In this document: positions 1 to 11,201 of the stretch, one piece after another
Numbering within the stretch: the first letter of the stretch is position 1
Layout of the letters: each line of letters begins with the position of its first letter
Source: Hemileia vastatrix
Taxonomy: Eukaryota; Basidiomycota; Pucciniomycetes; Pucciniales; Zaghouaniaceae
Assembly (NCBI GenBank): GCA_030280995.1
Contig: JASXTE010000017.1
Location: forward strand, 9,505,998 to 9,569,997
DNA length: 64,000 bases
Direction of reading: 5' to 3'
Notes under the pieces: model-generated
Database searches by the model: none
What the model saw: only the letters and a program-made list of their open reading frames with translations
What the model was told of the DNA's origin: nothing
Made by a program: the position numbers and the translations under genes

Positions 1-1803
1 CAACCTTGTCACGCCCTCCACTTGCTACTTTATCAGCTATAAAATCCACACAATATACTTCATCCGTATGTCCAGGTAGATCAACCTTGATTTTATAAGT
101 TTTTAGATCCCACAACTTTTCAAAAAATGTAAAGAATGAAATCAAAGGAAAGGAAAGGAAAGGAAAGGAAAAGAATAACATGAATATGATGATCAACGAA
201 AATTTGTCCAAATTAGAAATGAACAGTAAAGAATAGGTACTAACTTTTAAAGTTGAGTCTTTACTTGCACTGACCAATAGTCTGGAATCACAACTCCAAG
301 ACAAGCGATAAACAGCAGCAACATGCCCACGGAGGGTGGCAACAAATTTTCCAGTCTGTCCTTCCCAAAGTTTTACTTGATTGTCAAACCCAGCACTAGC
401 AAGCCATCTGCCATCAGGACTAAAAGCAACATGATTGACTTGCTTTTGATGACCACATAATCTTGCAATAGATTTTTTGGGAGTGGTCGATTTTAGTGGT
501 GACCATAAAAGCAATGTATGATCATCTGAGCCTGAGATAAGCAGCTCAGGAATTTTGGAAGTGAAGGCTTGATAGCGTTCGAGTGCCGTTTTCTGGATTT
601 CAGCCTCATCAGAAGGACATTTTCCAAGATGATCAAACGGACCCGTCCGGAGAACGTAGTCCGTGTTAAGAGCCAAGGTATTCACCCAATGAGCGTGCTC
701 TGAGAGTGTTCTAATTAATTTTCCATCCTTAGCATCCCAGCACTTTACAGTTCTATCACTGCTGGCAGAATAAATAATCCCTTCACCACTCCATCGGACG
801 CTGTTTACACTAGCCGTGTGACCTCCAAGAATAAAGTCTAGTCTTCCGGTCTTGATATTCCAAACACGAACGGTTCCATCTTTAGAAGAGCTAGCCAGCC
901 TGGTAGAAGAGAAGTTGAGATGAATAGGCTCCCATGACAGACTTGTGATCCACTTTGAATGACCCTTGAGAGGTTCACGTAAAGGTTTGCCATTGTGGGG
1001 ATTCCATATTCGAATGGTACTGTCCATGGATCCTGTTGCCAAAAACCGCTCGCAACCATCCCATTCTGTGCATAGGAGCCAACCGTTATGACCGACGAGC
1101 TGGTGCTTTGGAGTTTCAGTGTTTAAGTCCCATATACGACAGGTGTTGTCACCTGAACCGGTCGCAAGTAATGCACCTGAAGGAGAAAATGATGCGCAGA
1201 GAATAGGAGCAGAGTGACCTGATTGAAGAAAAAGAAAGGGGAATTAAAAAAGATAGACTGAAGGAAAGAGAATGAAAAGGGGAAAAAAAAAAAAAAACCT
1301 GAAATGGTGCTAGAACATCTAGTGACTTCACGGACACGAAAGACCGCTTGGGGATGACAATCGATGAGCAAGACGTCTTCTGGAGATACAAACTGAGGAT
1401 GTTTAAGGAGGAGATCATGTTCAAGGGAAGAGACGATCGGTAAATTGAGAAGATCTGGCGAGAGAGAAGCGATTTTTTCAGCTTCAGTTTGGAGGAAAGG
1501 ATCCTGCGCAGAGACCGCGATCTGAGAAAGGGAGGGAGGTTTGTGTTTGATTGACAGGGAGAAAGACCACGGATGGAGAGTATTTTCAGACGAAGGATTG
1601 GCCTGTTGACTGAGCTGATTGACCAGGAGCTGGAGAGCATCGGTGTGAGTGTTCGCGGGGAGCGACAAGGTTTGACCGATGAGCGAATGGTCATGCGCAT
1701 GTCTGAACTGGATGAGAACGCGCGTAGATTGGCCAGCAGGAAGTCCGACAGTCGAAATCGACGATGGCGCTTTGCGGCGGAACGGGGGAATGGTGGTGGC
1801 CAT
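1..1803 (-). CDS. NLE1: Notchless/Rsa4-type WD40 ribosome assembly protein (3' end cut by window)
   Basis: Three exons are visible on the minus strand: 1803-1299, 1218-245 and 115-1. The junctions are GT-AG and keep frame (505 nt, then 974 nt). The ATG at 1803 was chosen because the NLE domain follows soon after; an in-frame upstream ATG at 1842 adds 13 unconserved residues. Residues about 20-110 form the Notchless N-terminal (NLE) domain, followed by the linker motif RVREVTRCSS. WD40 repeats then run to the window edge; blade endings seen include CRIWD, IRIWN, VRVWN, VKCWD, LLLWS, VKLWE and LKLWD, so eight blades are likely. About 531 residues are present and only a few C-terminal ones are missing. 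In other eukaryotes this protein binds the AAA ATPase Rea1/Midasin through its N-terminal domain and drives release of factors from pre-60S ribosomes in the nucleus. It is a single-copy housekeeping gene with ordinary CpG content, unlike the transposons beside it. Confidence 0.93.
145..172. repeat. (GGAAA)n microsatellite in Notchless intron 2
   Basis: Five to six AGGAA units lie in the 129-bp intron between exon 2 (ends 245) and exon 3 (starts 115) of the minus-strand gene. On the coding strand this is a pyrimidine-rich tract near the 3' splice site, so it may serve as the polypyrimidine tract. Confidence 0.8.
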
Positions 1804-2472
1804 GGTCCTAGCAAACAGACACTTGGAGGCCACTTGGATCACTCAAGCTGACTTTGGCTAACGAGCGAAAACGATAGTGTCCCCATCTTCTTCTTCTTTT
1901 TTGTGGTAGCTAAGAGTTTTGCATACGTAGACTGTTTATCCTGATTAGCTAGAGTGGTTAGGGATTTTCTAAAAATTCCCTTTGCTTATTGCTCATATGA
2001 GTACTTATCAGGAGAGGTTCTAAAGATATGTACCATCTTTTAAGCTCCCTGATTTATATAAAAGTGCTCAAGTGGAGTTTACAAGAAATGATTCAGAGAT
2101 TATTTAATCACTATAGCAGTGACTCACAGGTTAATCACAACAGGAAATACAGGGAGGTATTGCTAGTAATCCCATTTAGTTGAACTCCAATGTGTCAATT
2201 TTTTATATTTTACTTAGTCACACTCTATAAACATTTAGAAACCCAAATGAAAGTAGGTTTACTCTCAGATTAGTCACAGATTGAACCCACCTTGAACCAA
2301 CATTGAACACATGTTGATCAATCATTCATATTGCATATCATATTGTGTATGCATATGCAATATGAAATATGAAATATGGTATGCATTATGCATTAGGCAT
2401 TATTCGTTATATAATATCCAATATGCAATATGCATTGATAATAATGCATTATCCAATATATAATATGCTTAA
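1804..2472. other. Upstream region of Notchless; palindrome-rich AT stretch at 2325-2470
   Basis: No gene is seen. The first few hundred bases should hold the Notchless promoter. From about 2325 to 2470 the sequence is a run of ATGCAT, GCATATGC and ATATGCAATAT words that can pair with each other. The same word usage resumes at 3250-3390, on the other side of the MITE at 2473-3246, so the MITE sits inside one older AT-rich repeat. Confidence 0.6.
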
Positions 2473-3246
2473 GAGCATCCGCAGCTGTTTCAGCAAATAT
2501 TCAGTAGCTACATGCATTTTACTGGCGCCATTTGTTACTCTACAATCTATTGAAGAAGAAGAAATCATATTTAGAGAGCTTTTAGAGTCAATGAATTCAA
2601 GTAATAAAGCCCACAAAAAATATTTATTAATCGCAATCACATTGATGGACATCACCAGCTGATGAAAGACTACTGTAATACAAATAGTACCTACAACTCA
2701 ACCATGTTTCACCACCATTTTTTCATTGGGAAAACTCTATTTCTTTAAATTTCTAACAATATATAGCTACATAATGTGTATATTGGACACAGAGGACTGT
2801 AAGTCAAATGTGAAGCACTCGGGTTGCTTGCTAATGCTTATCCATGACAAAGCAAGTTGTTCTTCTTGGGGGTGTCAATTAGGAGACCTTTTTTTCCTAG
2901 ATTCAGTCAACATAAATGAGTTATTATTGAGCTATTATAGATGAGAAGGTCTGGCTGAAGTATTTAATTCAAATATAGAATAGTAGTGACTATTGTTGTG
3001 TGAAGTGAGGGTGAAAAAACGGATAAGTAATTAATGAGGCACATCTGGCTTCAGTAGGTAATGGTTGAGTTGAAAAAAAGTGGCGCAAGGTTTTGGCAAT
3101 TACAGAAGCTACTCAAGCAACTTTGCACATTTGATTATATGACTACAGAATAAATTAGTTACTAGAGTCTAATTGAGCAACAATTGGGGAATAAGTCAGT
3201 AAAATATGCATACCAAACCCTTTTACCGACACAGCTGGGGATGCTC
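2473..3246. mobile_element. PIF/Harbinger-like MITE, 774 bp, TSD TAA
   Basis: The left end reads GAGCATCCGCAGCTGT and the reverse complement of the right end reads GAGCATCCCCAGCTGT, a near-perfect terminal inverted repeat. The flanks carry TAA on both sides (2470-2472 and 3247-3249). Three-base TWA duplications with short GC-rich inverted repeats are typical of the PIF/Harbinger superfamily. The interior has short ORFs without recognisable domains, so the element is non-autonomous. Confidence 0.85.
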
Positions 3247-3249
3247 TAA

Positions 3250-3593
3250 TGCATTAAAATTGAATATGGATTATCCATCCATGTTGAGAGTAGATCATGA
3301 ACTCATATTAAATATCTGCAACTCATCCATATTGAGTATGCATTATTCATATCCATTGATTATTTATTCATTATAAATACATAATGAAAACTTGTCATGC
3401 ATCTTATAGTCACTTTACCCTAATTCTATGATGCATATGTAATTTAATTCTTCTTTTGAATAGCCTGAAACCATCAAGACACATTTTTCAATTATTGTCA
3501 TGTATTATCCCATTTAACTAGCCTGTGGACCTCTGTTACACTTGTCACCATTATAAGACACACCAACATTTCTTTGATTATCAAATGCTAGAG
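3250..3593. other. AT-rich spacer without a gene
   Basis: This continues the ATGCAT/ATTCAT-rich sequence seen before the MITE, then becomes plain AT-rich DNA. No coding potential or RNA gene is visible. Confidence 0.5.
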
Positions 3594-3839
3594 TGTCACA
3601 CACCACATGACACTCAAAGCAAAAGTGTCTCAATTACACCACTATTCAAGCCTAACTCCTAGCAATACACAAAAAGCAATCTTGGAACAATTACCTTCTA
3701 TTGTGTTCTCAAATTAGTCGCGCTATTCAAACTTTAAAATTATCTTAAAAAAATAAAGACACTTACACTTTTCAAACTTAAGCAATGTATGCCCAGTCAA
3801 GCGCTAAAGACAAGGCAATCTTCAAAAGGGGTAATTGTG
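3594..3839 (+). repeat. 5' part of an LTR of family F
   Basis: It starts TGTCACACACCACATGACAC, matching the starts of the family F LTRs at 3840 and 25667, and stays similar to about 3830, where the next LTR begins. It is either a truncated older LTR into which the gypsy element landed or a tandem relic. The missing remainder was not found after the gypsy element. Confidence 0.6.
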
Positions 3840-4620
3840 TGTCACACGCCATGTGACACTCAAGACAAAAGCAGCTCATTAAATCAATAATAAAGAGGTC
3901 TAAATCCATATTCAAAGTGCAGAAGCGATTCTACATAGCAACTGCAACTTTCCTTTGTGTACTCACTATTCAACCGCACTAATCTAAATTAGTTAATCTC
4001 TCAATAGTGTGTTTAGTCTTTTCTTCGATAGGCGACGCACAGCGCAACGGCCAATGCAATATTCCGCTAAAGGTTTATTAAGTGTCTGTGGGTTATTAAC
4101 AGGGGTAGTGAGCATGGACAGGATGGTTAGTGAAGGGTCAAAGGGTTAACGGATGTTAGTGAGGAGGGTTCAGGTGTAACAGGTGTTTTTCAGAGGTCTG
4201 TGGTGTGCGGAATGATGGATGGGCATGAGGTCAATGTGAGGAGGAGTAGTGGATATAAAAGGGATTGGATTTTGGTTTGACATTCTTTAGAATTAAATTA
4301 TAAAACGTATATATAGTTAATATTGGTAAAACTTTAGGTTAAATCTTTATTATTGTACATTTCCTTATTTTCTCAGTAATCATTTCTAAAACTTAAATCT
4401 TTGATTATTGAGTTAACAACCCTTTGTGAGATCCTAAGAATCCTTTAAATTATATTGAGATTCTTATCAAACAGATCTCAAAGAAGCAACTCTTCCTTTG
4501 ACTCGTCTTCGAATCACTTCCTCCAACATTTCCTCTGTACTTCAAAGAAGTCTCTAACTCTTACCTCCGTCTCACTTTCTAGGAACACCCTCAACCTTGT
4601 GCATAGGTCATCTGGCAACA
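3840..4620 (+). repeat. 5' LTR (family F) of the decayed gypsy element
   Basis: It begins TGTCACACGCCATGTGACAC and ends CATCTGGCAACA, giving TG..CA ends over 781 bp. The borders were set by comparison with the solo copy at 25667-28091, which has a TSD. The first 20 bases are themselves an inverted repeat (TGTCACA..TGTGACA). A TATA box (TATAAAA) is at 4254-4260. Confidence 0.75.
4254..4260 (+). promoter_or_regulatory. TATA box in LTR F
   Basis: TATAAAA lies within a GC-richer stretch of the LTR. The related copy at 25667-28091 has a weaker TATATAA version at the same place, next to the shared motif TTTGACATTC. Confidence 0.5.
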
Positions 4621-4696
4621 GTATAATTTAATTCTCTGTAGTTCTCATTCTTTGTACTACTACATCCTTTTTCAGGTGTTTTTAAATTCTTTAAAA

Positions 4697-5848
4697 ATGG
4701 CACCTGTTCAATGCACTCCTCCTACGGGCGCTACTACTAGGGCTCGCGCCAGAGGCAGGCCAACAGCCACACGGCCTGTTTCCCACACTCACTCTCTGGA
4801 ACCTCTCAACATTATGGAACGGGAACACTCAGTCCAATCTGTGGAAGACATCCCCCAGGATTTTGATGACTCTAGCAATGAAGAAGAAGGAGAGGATACA
4901 ATGCATGAGGCACCATCTGCCCCTGCTACTCACCCTTCTGGTCAACCTTTGGAACCTGGACCATCTAATTCTCTAGAAGACTTCATGAGACTTTTCATGA
5001 AAACACTTTCAAATCCAACATCTTCAGAGGGATCAAAATTCAAAACTCCTTCCATGAAATATCCTGACAAATTTGATGGAGAACACCCAGACAGATTGCG
5101 CCCCTTCTTGCAAACCTGCAAGCTCCTGTTCCATAATGACCAATCAAAGGTTGTTTAGGCTTCTTCATTCCTAGCCAGAGAAGCAGCCAGATGGTTTGAA
5201 CCTTATCTTCTCATGCTCCCTTCGACGGAAACCCACTTACTTATCAATAACTGGAAAAAGTTCAAAGACCAACTTTTTACGTTGTTTGGTGACCCTAATG
5301 AAACTGACAAGGTGGAAATTGAACTTAATTTCCTCCACATGAGTGATAATGGTAAAGCCTCTGAATATATCTCAAACTTCAGAGCACTTCAAACTCAAGT
5401 AGGTTGGAATGATGCTGCCCTCAAATATCATTTCAAAAAGGGACTTTCTTTGAGGATTCTGGATCAATTAAATATTCATGGTCAGAAGATGACTACCTTA
5501 ATGTATTTAATGGATCAAACCCTCAAACTTGATGGCGTTTACCAAGGACGACTACAACATCGTCAATATGCCAACAAATCTCAAGGCCTAAATTTTAAAT
5601 TTGGACCTTCTTCACACCCACGGCCAACTCAATCCAAACCCAATAAGGGAAAGGACAAACCTCAACCAAAAGGCTTGACCCCAGGCAATATAAGTAAGGT
5701 ATTGGACCCAAAAGGGGAACTTAAAGAAGCTGAGAGGAAGAGACAAGCAGATAATGGGCTGTGTATGTATTGTGGGGGTAAGCACAAGCTAGAAGATTGT
5801 GTGAAGTTGAAGGAAAGAGAAGGTACTAGTTCAAGGTCAAAAAACTAG
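4697..5848 (+). pseudogene. gypsy gag remnant (capsid and zinc knuckle)
   Basis: The ATG at 4697 opens an arginine-rich N-terminus and an acidic linker, followed by a retrotransposon capsid region containing the motif KYPDKFDGEHPDRLRPFL. An in-frame TAG at 5156 interrupts it; the same frame then continues through FKDQLFTLFGDPNETDKV. A CCHC zinc knuckle (CMYCGGKHKLEDC) lies near 5764-5802, just before the terminal TAG at 5846. Gag would package element RNA in cytoplasmic particles. One stop makes this copy inactive unless it is read through. Confidence 0.8.
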
Positions 5849-5862
5849 TAGATATTCTACTT

Positions 5863-6546
5863 GTGTGCAAAGCAAACTATCTTATCTCTCCCAGTGCACA
5901 GAACCTCCATGTCTTAAGGACTGGTGTTGCCTTAAACCGCTTGAGATTCATTCTTTTTAAGGATGATACCCCCTTCAGTTGTCTCATAGACTCTGGAGCT
6001 TCAATTTCTTTTGTCAGTTTATCTTTTTCAGAGAAGTTAAAGCTGACATTCACAGATATCAATGGAACTCCAATTTATTTGGTCGAATCAGAGGAACCCA
6101 AATATTGGGTAAGTAAGAAAGTTTTATGGGTTTTCAACTTTCCGAATTTTCCCCCCTTTGAGTGGGAATTATCAGTCTTGGACGCCCCAAGAATGGATGA
6201 TACCATTCTTGGCCATGACTTTTTAACGCATTGGAATCCTGAAATTGATTGGTCACGGGGATTGATCACCCCACACGCTAAGTATATTTCTGATTCTTCA
6301 ATGCAGGTTAATAGGGAGTTAAACAACCCGCCTGAAAATGTCCTGCTAGAAGACATATCTCTGAAAGATGATTTGCAACCATCTTATTTTTCTCTAAATG
6401 AGCATTTGGCTAACCTTTCTAGCTTGGTTACTTCACTTGAAGAGGTTTTCAACAGCCTCGAGGTAAACAATCCTTGCTCTCTAAATTCAGGTCTACCCTC
6501 AACAGACTTCTTCAAGGATGAAGAGGATGACCAAATCAATATTTAA
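5863..6546 (+). pseudogene. gypsy protease domain remnant
   Basis: The aspartic protease signature LIDSGASISFVS is at about 5980-6015. The later motif ILGHDFLTHWNPEIDW is typical of the C-terminal part of gypsy retropepsins. The frame differs from gag, as expected for a gag-pol frameshift or for later decay. The frame closes with TAA at 6544. Confidence 0.8.
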
Positions 6547-7920
6547 GCTATTAAATTGACTCTACCAGAAGTTTATCATGACTTCCTCAATGTATTTTCA
6601 GTCTGTAAGGCCAACAAACTACCACTTCCTTGACCCTATGATCATCAAATAGAGTTAGTAGGTCCTGTCTACTCCCTATCAAAGGATGAATCTCAAGCTC
6701 TTCAAGACTACATTTCAGAGAATGTGGCAAAAGGTTTCATTTGAGCCAGTAAAGCCCCAACCGGCTATCCAGTTCTCTTTGTTTAGAAAAAAGATGAAAG
6801 TTTTAGGTTGTGCATTGCTTATAGAAAACTCAATTCAGTGACTAAGAAGAATGCATACCCAGTTCCTCCTATGTCTTTACTTCTTACTTTGTTTAGTGGT
6901 GCTAACTTCTTCTCTAAAATTTATTTAAGAGGCACTTACAACATTATACATATTGCTGAAGGCCATGAACCCTTAACAGCAATGCGCACTAGTTTTGATA
7001 GTTTTGAATATTTGGTTATGCCTTTTGGGTTATGTAACGCTCCCTCAACTTTTCAAACATTTTTTAATGAAATATTTCACAATGTTGTCAAACAATTTGT
7101 TGTTGCCTATTTAGATGATATTTTAAATTTTTCAAAGACCCTTGAAGAACATATTGAACATGTCCGACAGGTTCTCAATTGTCTTTGAGAGCATGGTCTC
7201 TACACCAAGCACACTAAGTGCAAAATCTACCTAAAGTCTATTGACTTTTTAGGTTTTACATTATCCACTGTTGGCCTTGTCATGGATGATAGAAAAGTTA
7301 AAAAAATATTGGAATGGCCAGAGCCAAAATCTGTAAAATCCTTACAAGGGTTTTTATGTTTTGCAAATTTCTATAGAAGATCTATTTAAGATTACTCTAA
7401 AACTATTAAAAATCTCACTTCTCTTATTAGAAAAGATATTCACTTGGTTTTCACTGATACAGCATGAAAGGAATTTGAAGCATTGAAGTCTGCGTTCACC
7501 ACAGCTCCAATTCTTCAACATTTTGACCCTTCTGCTTCAACAATTGTCAAGACAGATGCTAGTGATTATGCTATTGCAGGGGTTATATGCCAATTAAATC
7601 CTGAAAAAAAATTGTTTCATCCTGTTGCGTTCAAATCATGCAAATTTCTTGCAGAAGAGTCAAATTACAAAATTCATGATAAAGAGTTACTTGCTATTAT
7701 TCATTGTTTTAAAAAATGGTGTGCTTTTCTTCTCAGGCTTAATAGTTCTTTTCAAATTTTAATGGATCATAATGCTTTAAAATACTTTATGTCTTCCTAA
7801 GTCTTGACACAGCTTCAAGCCAGATGGGTTGAGTTTTTATCTGAATTTTCTTTCACTATTACCTATTGTCCTGGAAAAAATTGTGTAGTCCCAGACATAT
7901 TGTCACATTGGGACAAGGTT
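6547..7920 (+). pseudogene. gypsy reverse transcriptase and RNase H remnant
   Basis: The frame is the same as the protease but with stops at 6631, 6742, 7186, 7387, 7465 and 7798. RT motifs seen are YRKLNSVTKKNAYPVPP, MPFGLCNAPSTFQ and the catalytic YLDD (about 7111-7122). RNase H follows with KTDASDYAIAGVI and the end motif of a gypsy RNase H/connection (YCPGKNCVVPDILS). The density of stops shows an old copy. Confidence 0.8.
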
Positions 7921-9180
7921 TACCCAGAGCAGGGGGAGGCATTTGCTAACAAGAAACCAGAAAATTTAAAATCAATTTTCAATGAATCAATGGTAACGAC
8001 TCATCAGCTCAATACAATGACAACTCAAACAATTCAAAATCCACTATCCAACATTCAAGAAGCTCAATCAAAAGATGATTATGGTGTAGGGGTAAAAGAC
8101 AAAATACTCTTGAGGAAAAGGGCCAAAAGATTCAGTATTGAATCAGGTCTATTAGTCTTTGAAGGTAGAATAGTCATCCCCAATGATAAGGATATAAAAT
8201 TATGGATTTTCAATAGTAGACATGATTCTCTGTTAGCTGGTCACTTTGAGGTTGATAAAACCTACCAGTTAATAGCGAGGTATTTCTTCTGGCCAGGAAT
8301 GACTAGAGAAATCAAGGCTTATATATTAAAGCCTGTAATGAATGTAATAGGAACAAGGTACCTCAACACAGGAAGTATGAGTTACTTCAACCACTTCCAG
8401 TTCCCTCTAAACCTTGAGAATCAATTTCAATGGATTTCATTTCTCAATTACCTCCATCAGATAATTTTGAGAGTAAACTAGTTATAGTTGATAGATTTTG
8501 TAAAATGTCTATTTTTATTAAAACTGTTACTACTGCAACAGCAAAGGATTTAGCAAAGTTATTTTTAGAACACATATTTTCTAAACATGAATTACCCAAT
8601 GATATTATTTCAGATAGAGGCTCTTTGTTTGTTTCTGATTTCTGGACTCAATTATGTTGACAATTAAATATTATGAGGAATCTTTCTACTGCTTATCATC
8701 CTGAAACCAATGGGAAAGCGGAAAGAGTCAATCAAATCCTTAAAGAATACCTTCGAATGTATGTTAATTATCAACAAGACAACTGGACCACATGGTTACC
8801 ATTGGCAGAATTTGCATATAACAACTTGACACATTCTTTGACAAAAAAATCTCCCTTCAAAAACTATCTATGGACAACACCCTCAATTCAATCTTATTCA
8901 TGTAGGAATAAATCATCCTGCTGAAAATTATCTTTTAACAATTTCATGAATTCAAGGCAAACTTCAATCTAACCTGGAAGCTGCAAATCAAAGGTATAAG
9001 GAACAGGCCAACAAACATTGAAAATCTGCTCCACTCTTTAAAACAGGTGACAAAGTATGGCTTGATGCAAAAAATATTTGAACAACTAAACCATCTAGGA
9101 AACTATCTGAAAAAATCTTGGGTCCATTTGAAATTGATGTGGAAGTCTCAAAAAATGCATTTTGACTCAAGCTACCTCCA
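7921..9180 (+). pseudogene. gypsy integrase remnant
   Basis: The HHCC-type N-terminus is partly kept (DSLLAGHFEVDKTYQLI), but the CxxC half is corrupted. A frameshift lies near 8420. The catalytic core shows MDFISQLP (first D), ISDRGSLFV (second D) and the third acidic position in [13 protein letters not shown] at 8658 and further frameshifts after 8920 break the core and the C-terminal part. Confidence 0.75.
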
Positions 9181-9219
9181 AAGTGGCAATCAATTTATCC
9201 TGTTTTTCATGTATCTCTC

Positions 9220-9468
9220 TTGGAACTGGCTCAAGAAATATACCTATGCAAGAACCATCCTCCTCTGGAACCGGTCAAAGTAGAATATCATCTAGAGTGG
9301 GAAGTAAGCCAGATTCTTGATTCAAGAAGGCGTGAAGGGAAAATTCAATATCTAGTGGAATGGGAAGGCTACCTCGATGATACTAATAAAACATCCTGGG
9401 AACCAGAAATTAACCTTTCTAATGCTCCTGAACTTATAAAATCTTTTCATTTAATCCTCCTGGGGTAG
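9220..9468 (+). pseudogene. gypsy chromodomain
   Basis: This short open frame encodes a chromodomain: it contains EVSQILDSRRREGKIQYLVE and WEGYLDD, then TSWEPE, the usual aromatic-cage order of chromoviral integrase C-termini. In chromoviruses this domain steers integration towards modified chromatin. It is out of frame with the upstream integrase remnant. Confidence 0.8.
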
Positions 9469-10329
9469 GGGGTCTCTGGTTTTATTGTTCTCCATTCAAT
9501 TCTGCCAGTGTTTGATTCAATTTCTGGAATCCTAACCTGCAATTTTTCTGCACCTTCTCCACCTCCTTGATAATGGAAGACTTTTATTCCTCCAGCTTCA
9601 GGAAAAGTCTGGCAAAGTGGGAAAGTTTATCCTTAAGATGAGGTGATGTCTTCTTTATAGTTACCTTTTTTAGGAGGGTTTCTTTTCCCTCTACACTTAA
9701 ATTTTCTGGCTGAGGGTAAGACTGTCCTTCATAGTTATGTCCTGGTACATTGCTTTTAGCTTTAGACCTGGTATTGAAAAAAGTTTTATCACCCCTACAT
9801 TGTCCTGTGGAGCACTCATAATTTTTTAAATAACTATTTAATATTCCTACAAAAGGGAAAACATGTATGGTAATCAGTAGAAAAAAAATATTAGTAATAT
9901 AAATACTAATAAAAACACTAAAGCTTACCCTAAATTAATATTTTTATTTATTTAAATAAAAGATAATAAAAATTTAAAAAAATCTATTAAAAGTTATATA
10001 ATAAGTTTAACTAGACCTTTATAATAGTGAGTAATTAGATTACCAAGCTTTAACCAAATACCAATTCAATTGGGTGTTATATTGGTGACCAAATACCAAG
10101 TGAAATTGGGTATATATTGGGTACAGTTACTACTGTAAATATCTAATTTTTATTTATTAAACAATCATCTAATTATTATAAGGTTTTTTTTCAAAAATAA
10201 ATGAGTTATGATAACCCACTAATGTGCTTCAGACCCAAATATTTAGTTTGTTCAAGCTATAATAGAGTAAAAATCACATCCTAAGGTTATACTAAAATAA
10301 TAAGTAATAAATTAGGAAAGACCTCCTTT
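9469..10329. other. Non-coding, AT-rich; no 3' LTR found
   Basis: After the chromodomain a purine tract (GGGGTAGGGGG) might be the old polypurine tract, but no LTR F sequence follows. 9840-10320 is AT-rich with a short direct repeat of ACCAAATACCAA followed by AATTGGGT at about 10050-10120. No gene is seen. Confidence 0.5.
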
Positions 10330-10466
10330 TGTCAGTATATTCTAGTACTTAAGTATGATTTTTTAGTAAATATCAATGGTAATACTACTTAATGATAAGT
10401 TACTTATAGATTAAATCTTGGCTAAAGACTAATAAAACTGTTATACTCAATTGTTAACTCACAATA
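10330..10466 (-). repeat. Solo LTR of family C, first part (split)
   Basis: The 137 bp match the first 136 bp of the LTR C copy at 48083-49257 (same plus-strand reading), ending at CTCACAATA. The rest of the LTR continues at 23047. The 12.6 kb between is inserted DNA. Confidence 0.8.
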
Positions 10467-10783
10467 GGGGGCATCAACGTTGTCTTATCTGCAATCAAAT
10501 TAATTGCAGATAAAAATCCTTATACCCCAATTATTTTCTGCAACTATTTTTTGCTAAAAATTGGGTTATTAGACATTTTACATGTCAAATTTAAACTCTA
10601 TCTGAAATTTTTATCCTCAATTTTTCCTAACCACATCTTGGATTACTTTCTGGATTTTCCACCCTCCCTACCTTGCTGTGTACTCCCACCCTCATCCCAT
10701 CCTGTTTATTCCTTCTATCCATTCAGATCCCTCTCTATCTGATCTGCTCATTTCTTCTCCTTTTCATCATCAAGTATCCTAAC

Positions 10784-10891
10784 ATGCCTTCTTATCCCAT
10801 ATCTTCTCAAATTCAGCCTTCTCCCACTTGTTCTTCAAATCAAACTACTCTACCTTTTCTCTGCTCAGCTAGGAAATCAAAAACAATTTAA
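10784..10891 (+). pseudogene. E-family gene, 5' remnant in E1
   Basis: The ATG and 35 codons match the start of the E-family gene at 53339 (-): both have MP, then SSQ, then QPSP.CSSN and a KSK motif. The frame stops at 10889, just where the family normally continues into QLKKED. The 5' leader (TTCTTCTCCTTTTCATC) is also shared. Most of the gene body is missing here. Confidence 0.7.
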
Positions 10892-11003
10892 CTAAAAAAT
10901 TCACAAATCAAATGTACTTCCTTCAGGTCTGTATGGGCTTTTAAGTAGGTTTTATTAGTTTATAGCCCCCCCACCGCCAAAATAATAATTCTTAATCATC
11001 CCA

Positions 11004-11201
11004 AGTGGTGAGAGTGAGTCAGACAAATCTCCAAGTGGTGAGAGTGAATTAGACAAACATTTGAGTGTTGAAATTGACTTAGAAAAATATCTGAGTGGTG
11101 AGAGTTACTCAGACAAATTTTTGAGTTTTGTGATTGACTTGTGTAAACGTATGAGTGGTGCAAGTGACTCCAACCAATCTTTGAGTGAGGTGTTCAGATA
11201 A
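11004..11201 (+). pseudogene. 30-bp tandem repeat coding a 10-residue repeat (E1 gene 3' end)
   Basis: Six exact-length 30-bp units follow each other in one open frame, then SEVFR and a stop. The unit reads SGESESDKSP, SGESELDKHL and four more diverged versions. E2 keeps only the last unit or two at about 22650-22730. The serine and acid pattern looks like a disordered C-terminus. An in-frame TAA at 10986 lies just upstream, so the start of this exon is unclear. Confidence 0.6.

Larger units (their letters stand above)
3840..9476 (+). mobile_element. Decayed chromodomain Ty3/gypsy retrotransposon
   Basis: Gag, protease, reverse transcriptase, RNase H, integrase and chromodomain occur in that order, the Ty3/gypsy chromovirus layout. 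The coding part is broken by many in-frame stops and at least three frameshifts, so the copy is dead. A 5' LTR is present but no matching 3' LTR was found in 9470-10330, so the 3' end is lost. Its protein sequence and LTR are unlike those of the two larger gypsy elements further on. Confidence 0.85.

Noticed and set aside
1149..1851. Several ORFs overlapping Notchless exon 1 on both strands
   Set aside because: They are shadows of the real minus-strand frame, which carries the NLE domain.
9469..9840. 3' LTR of the first gypsy element
   Set aside because: No match to the LTR F start or end was found in this stretch.
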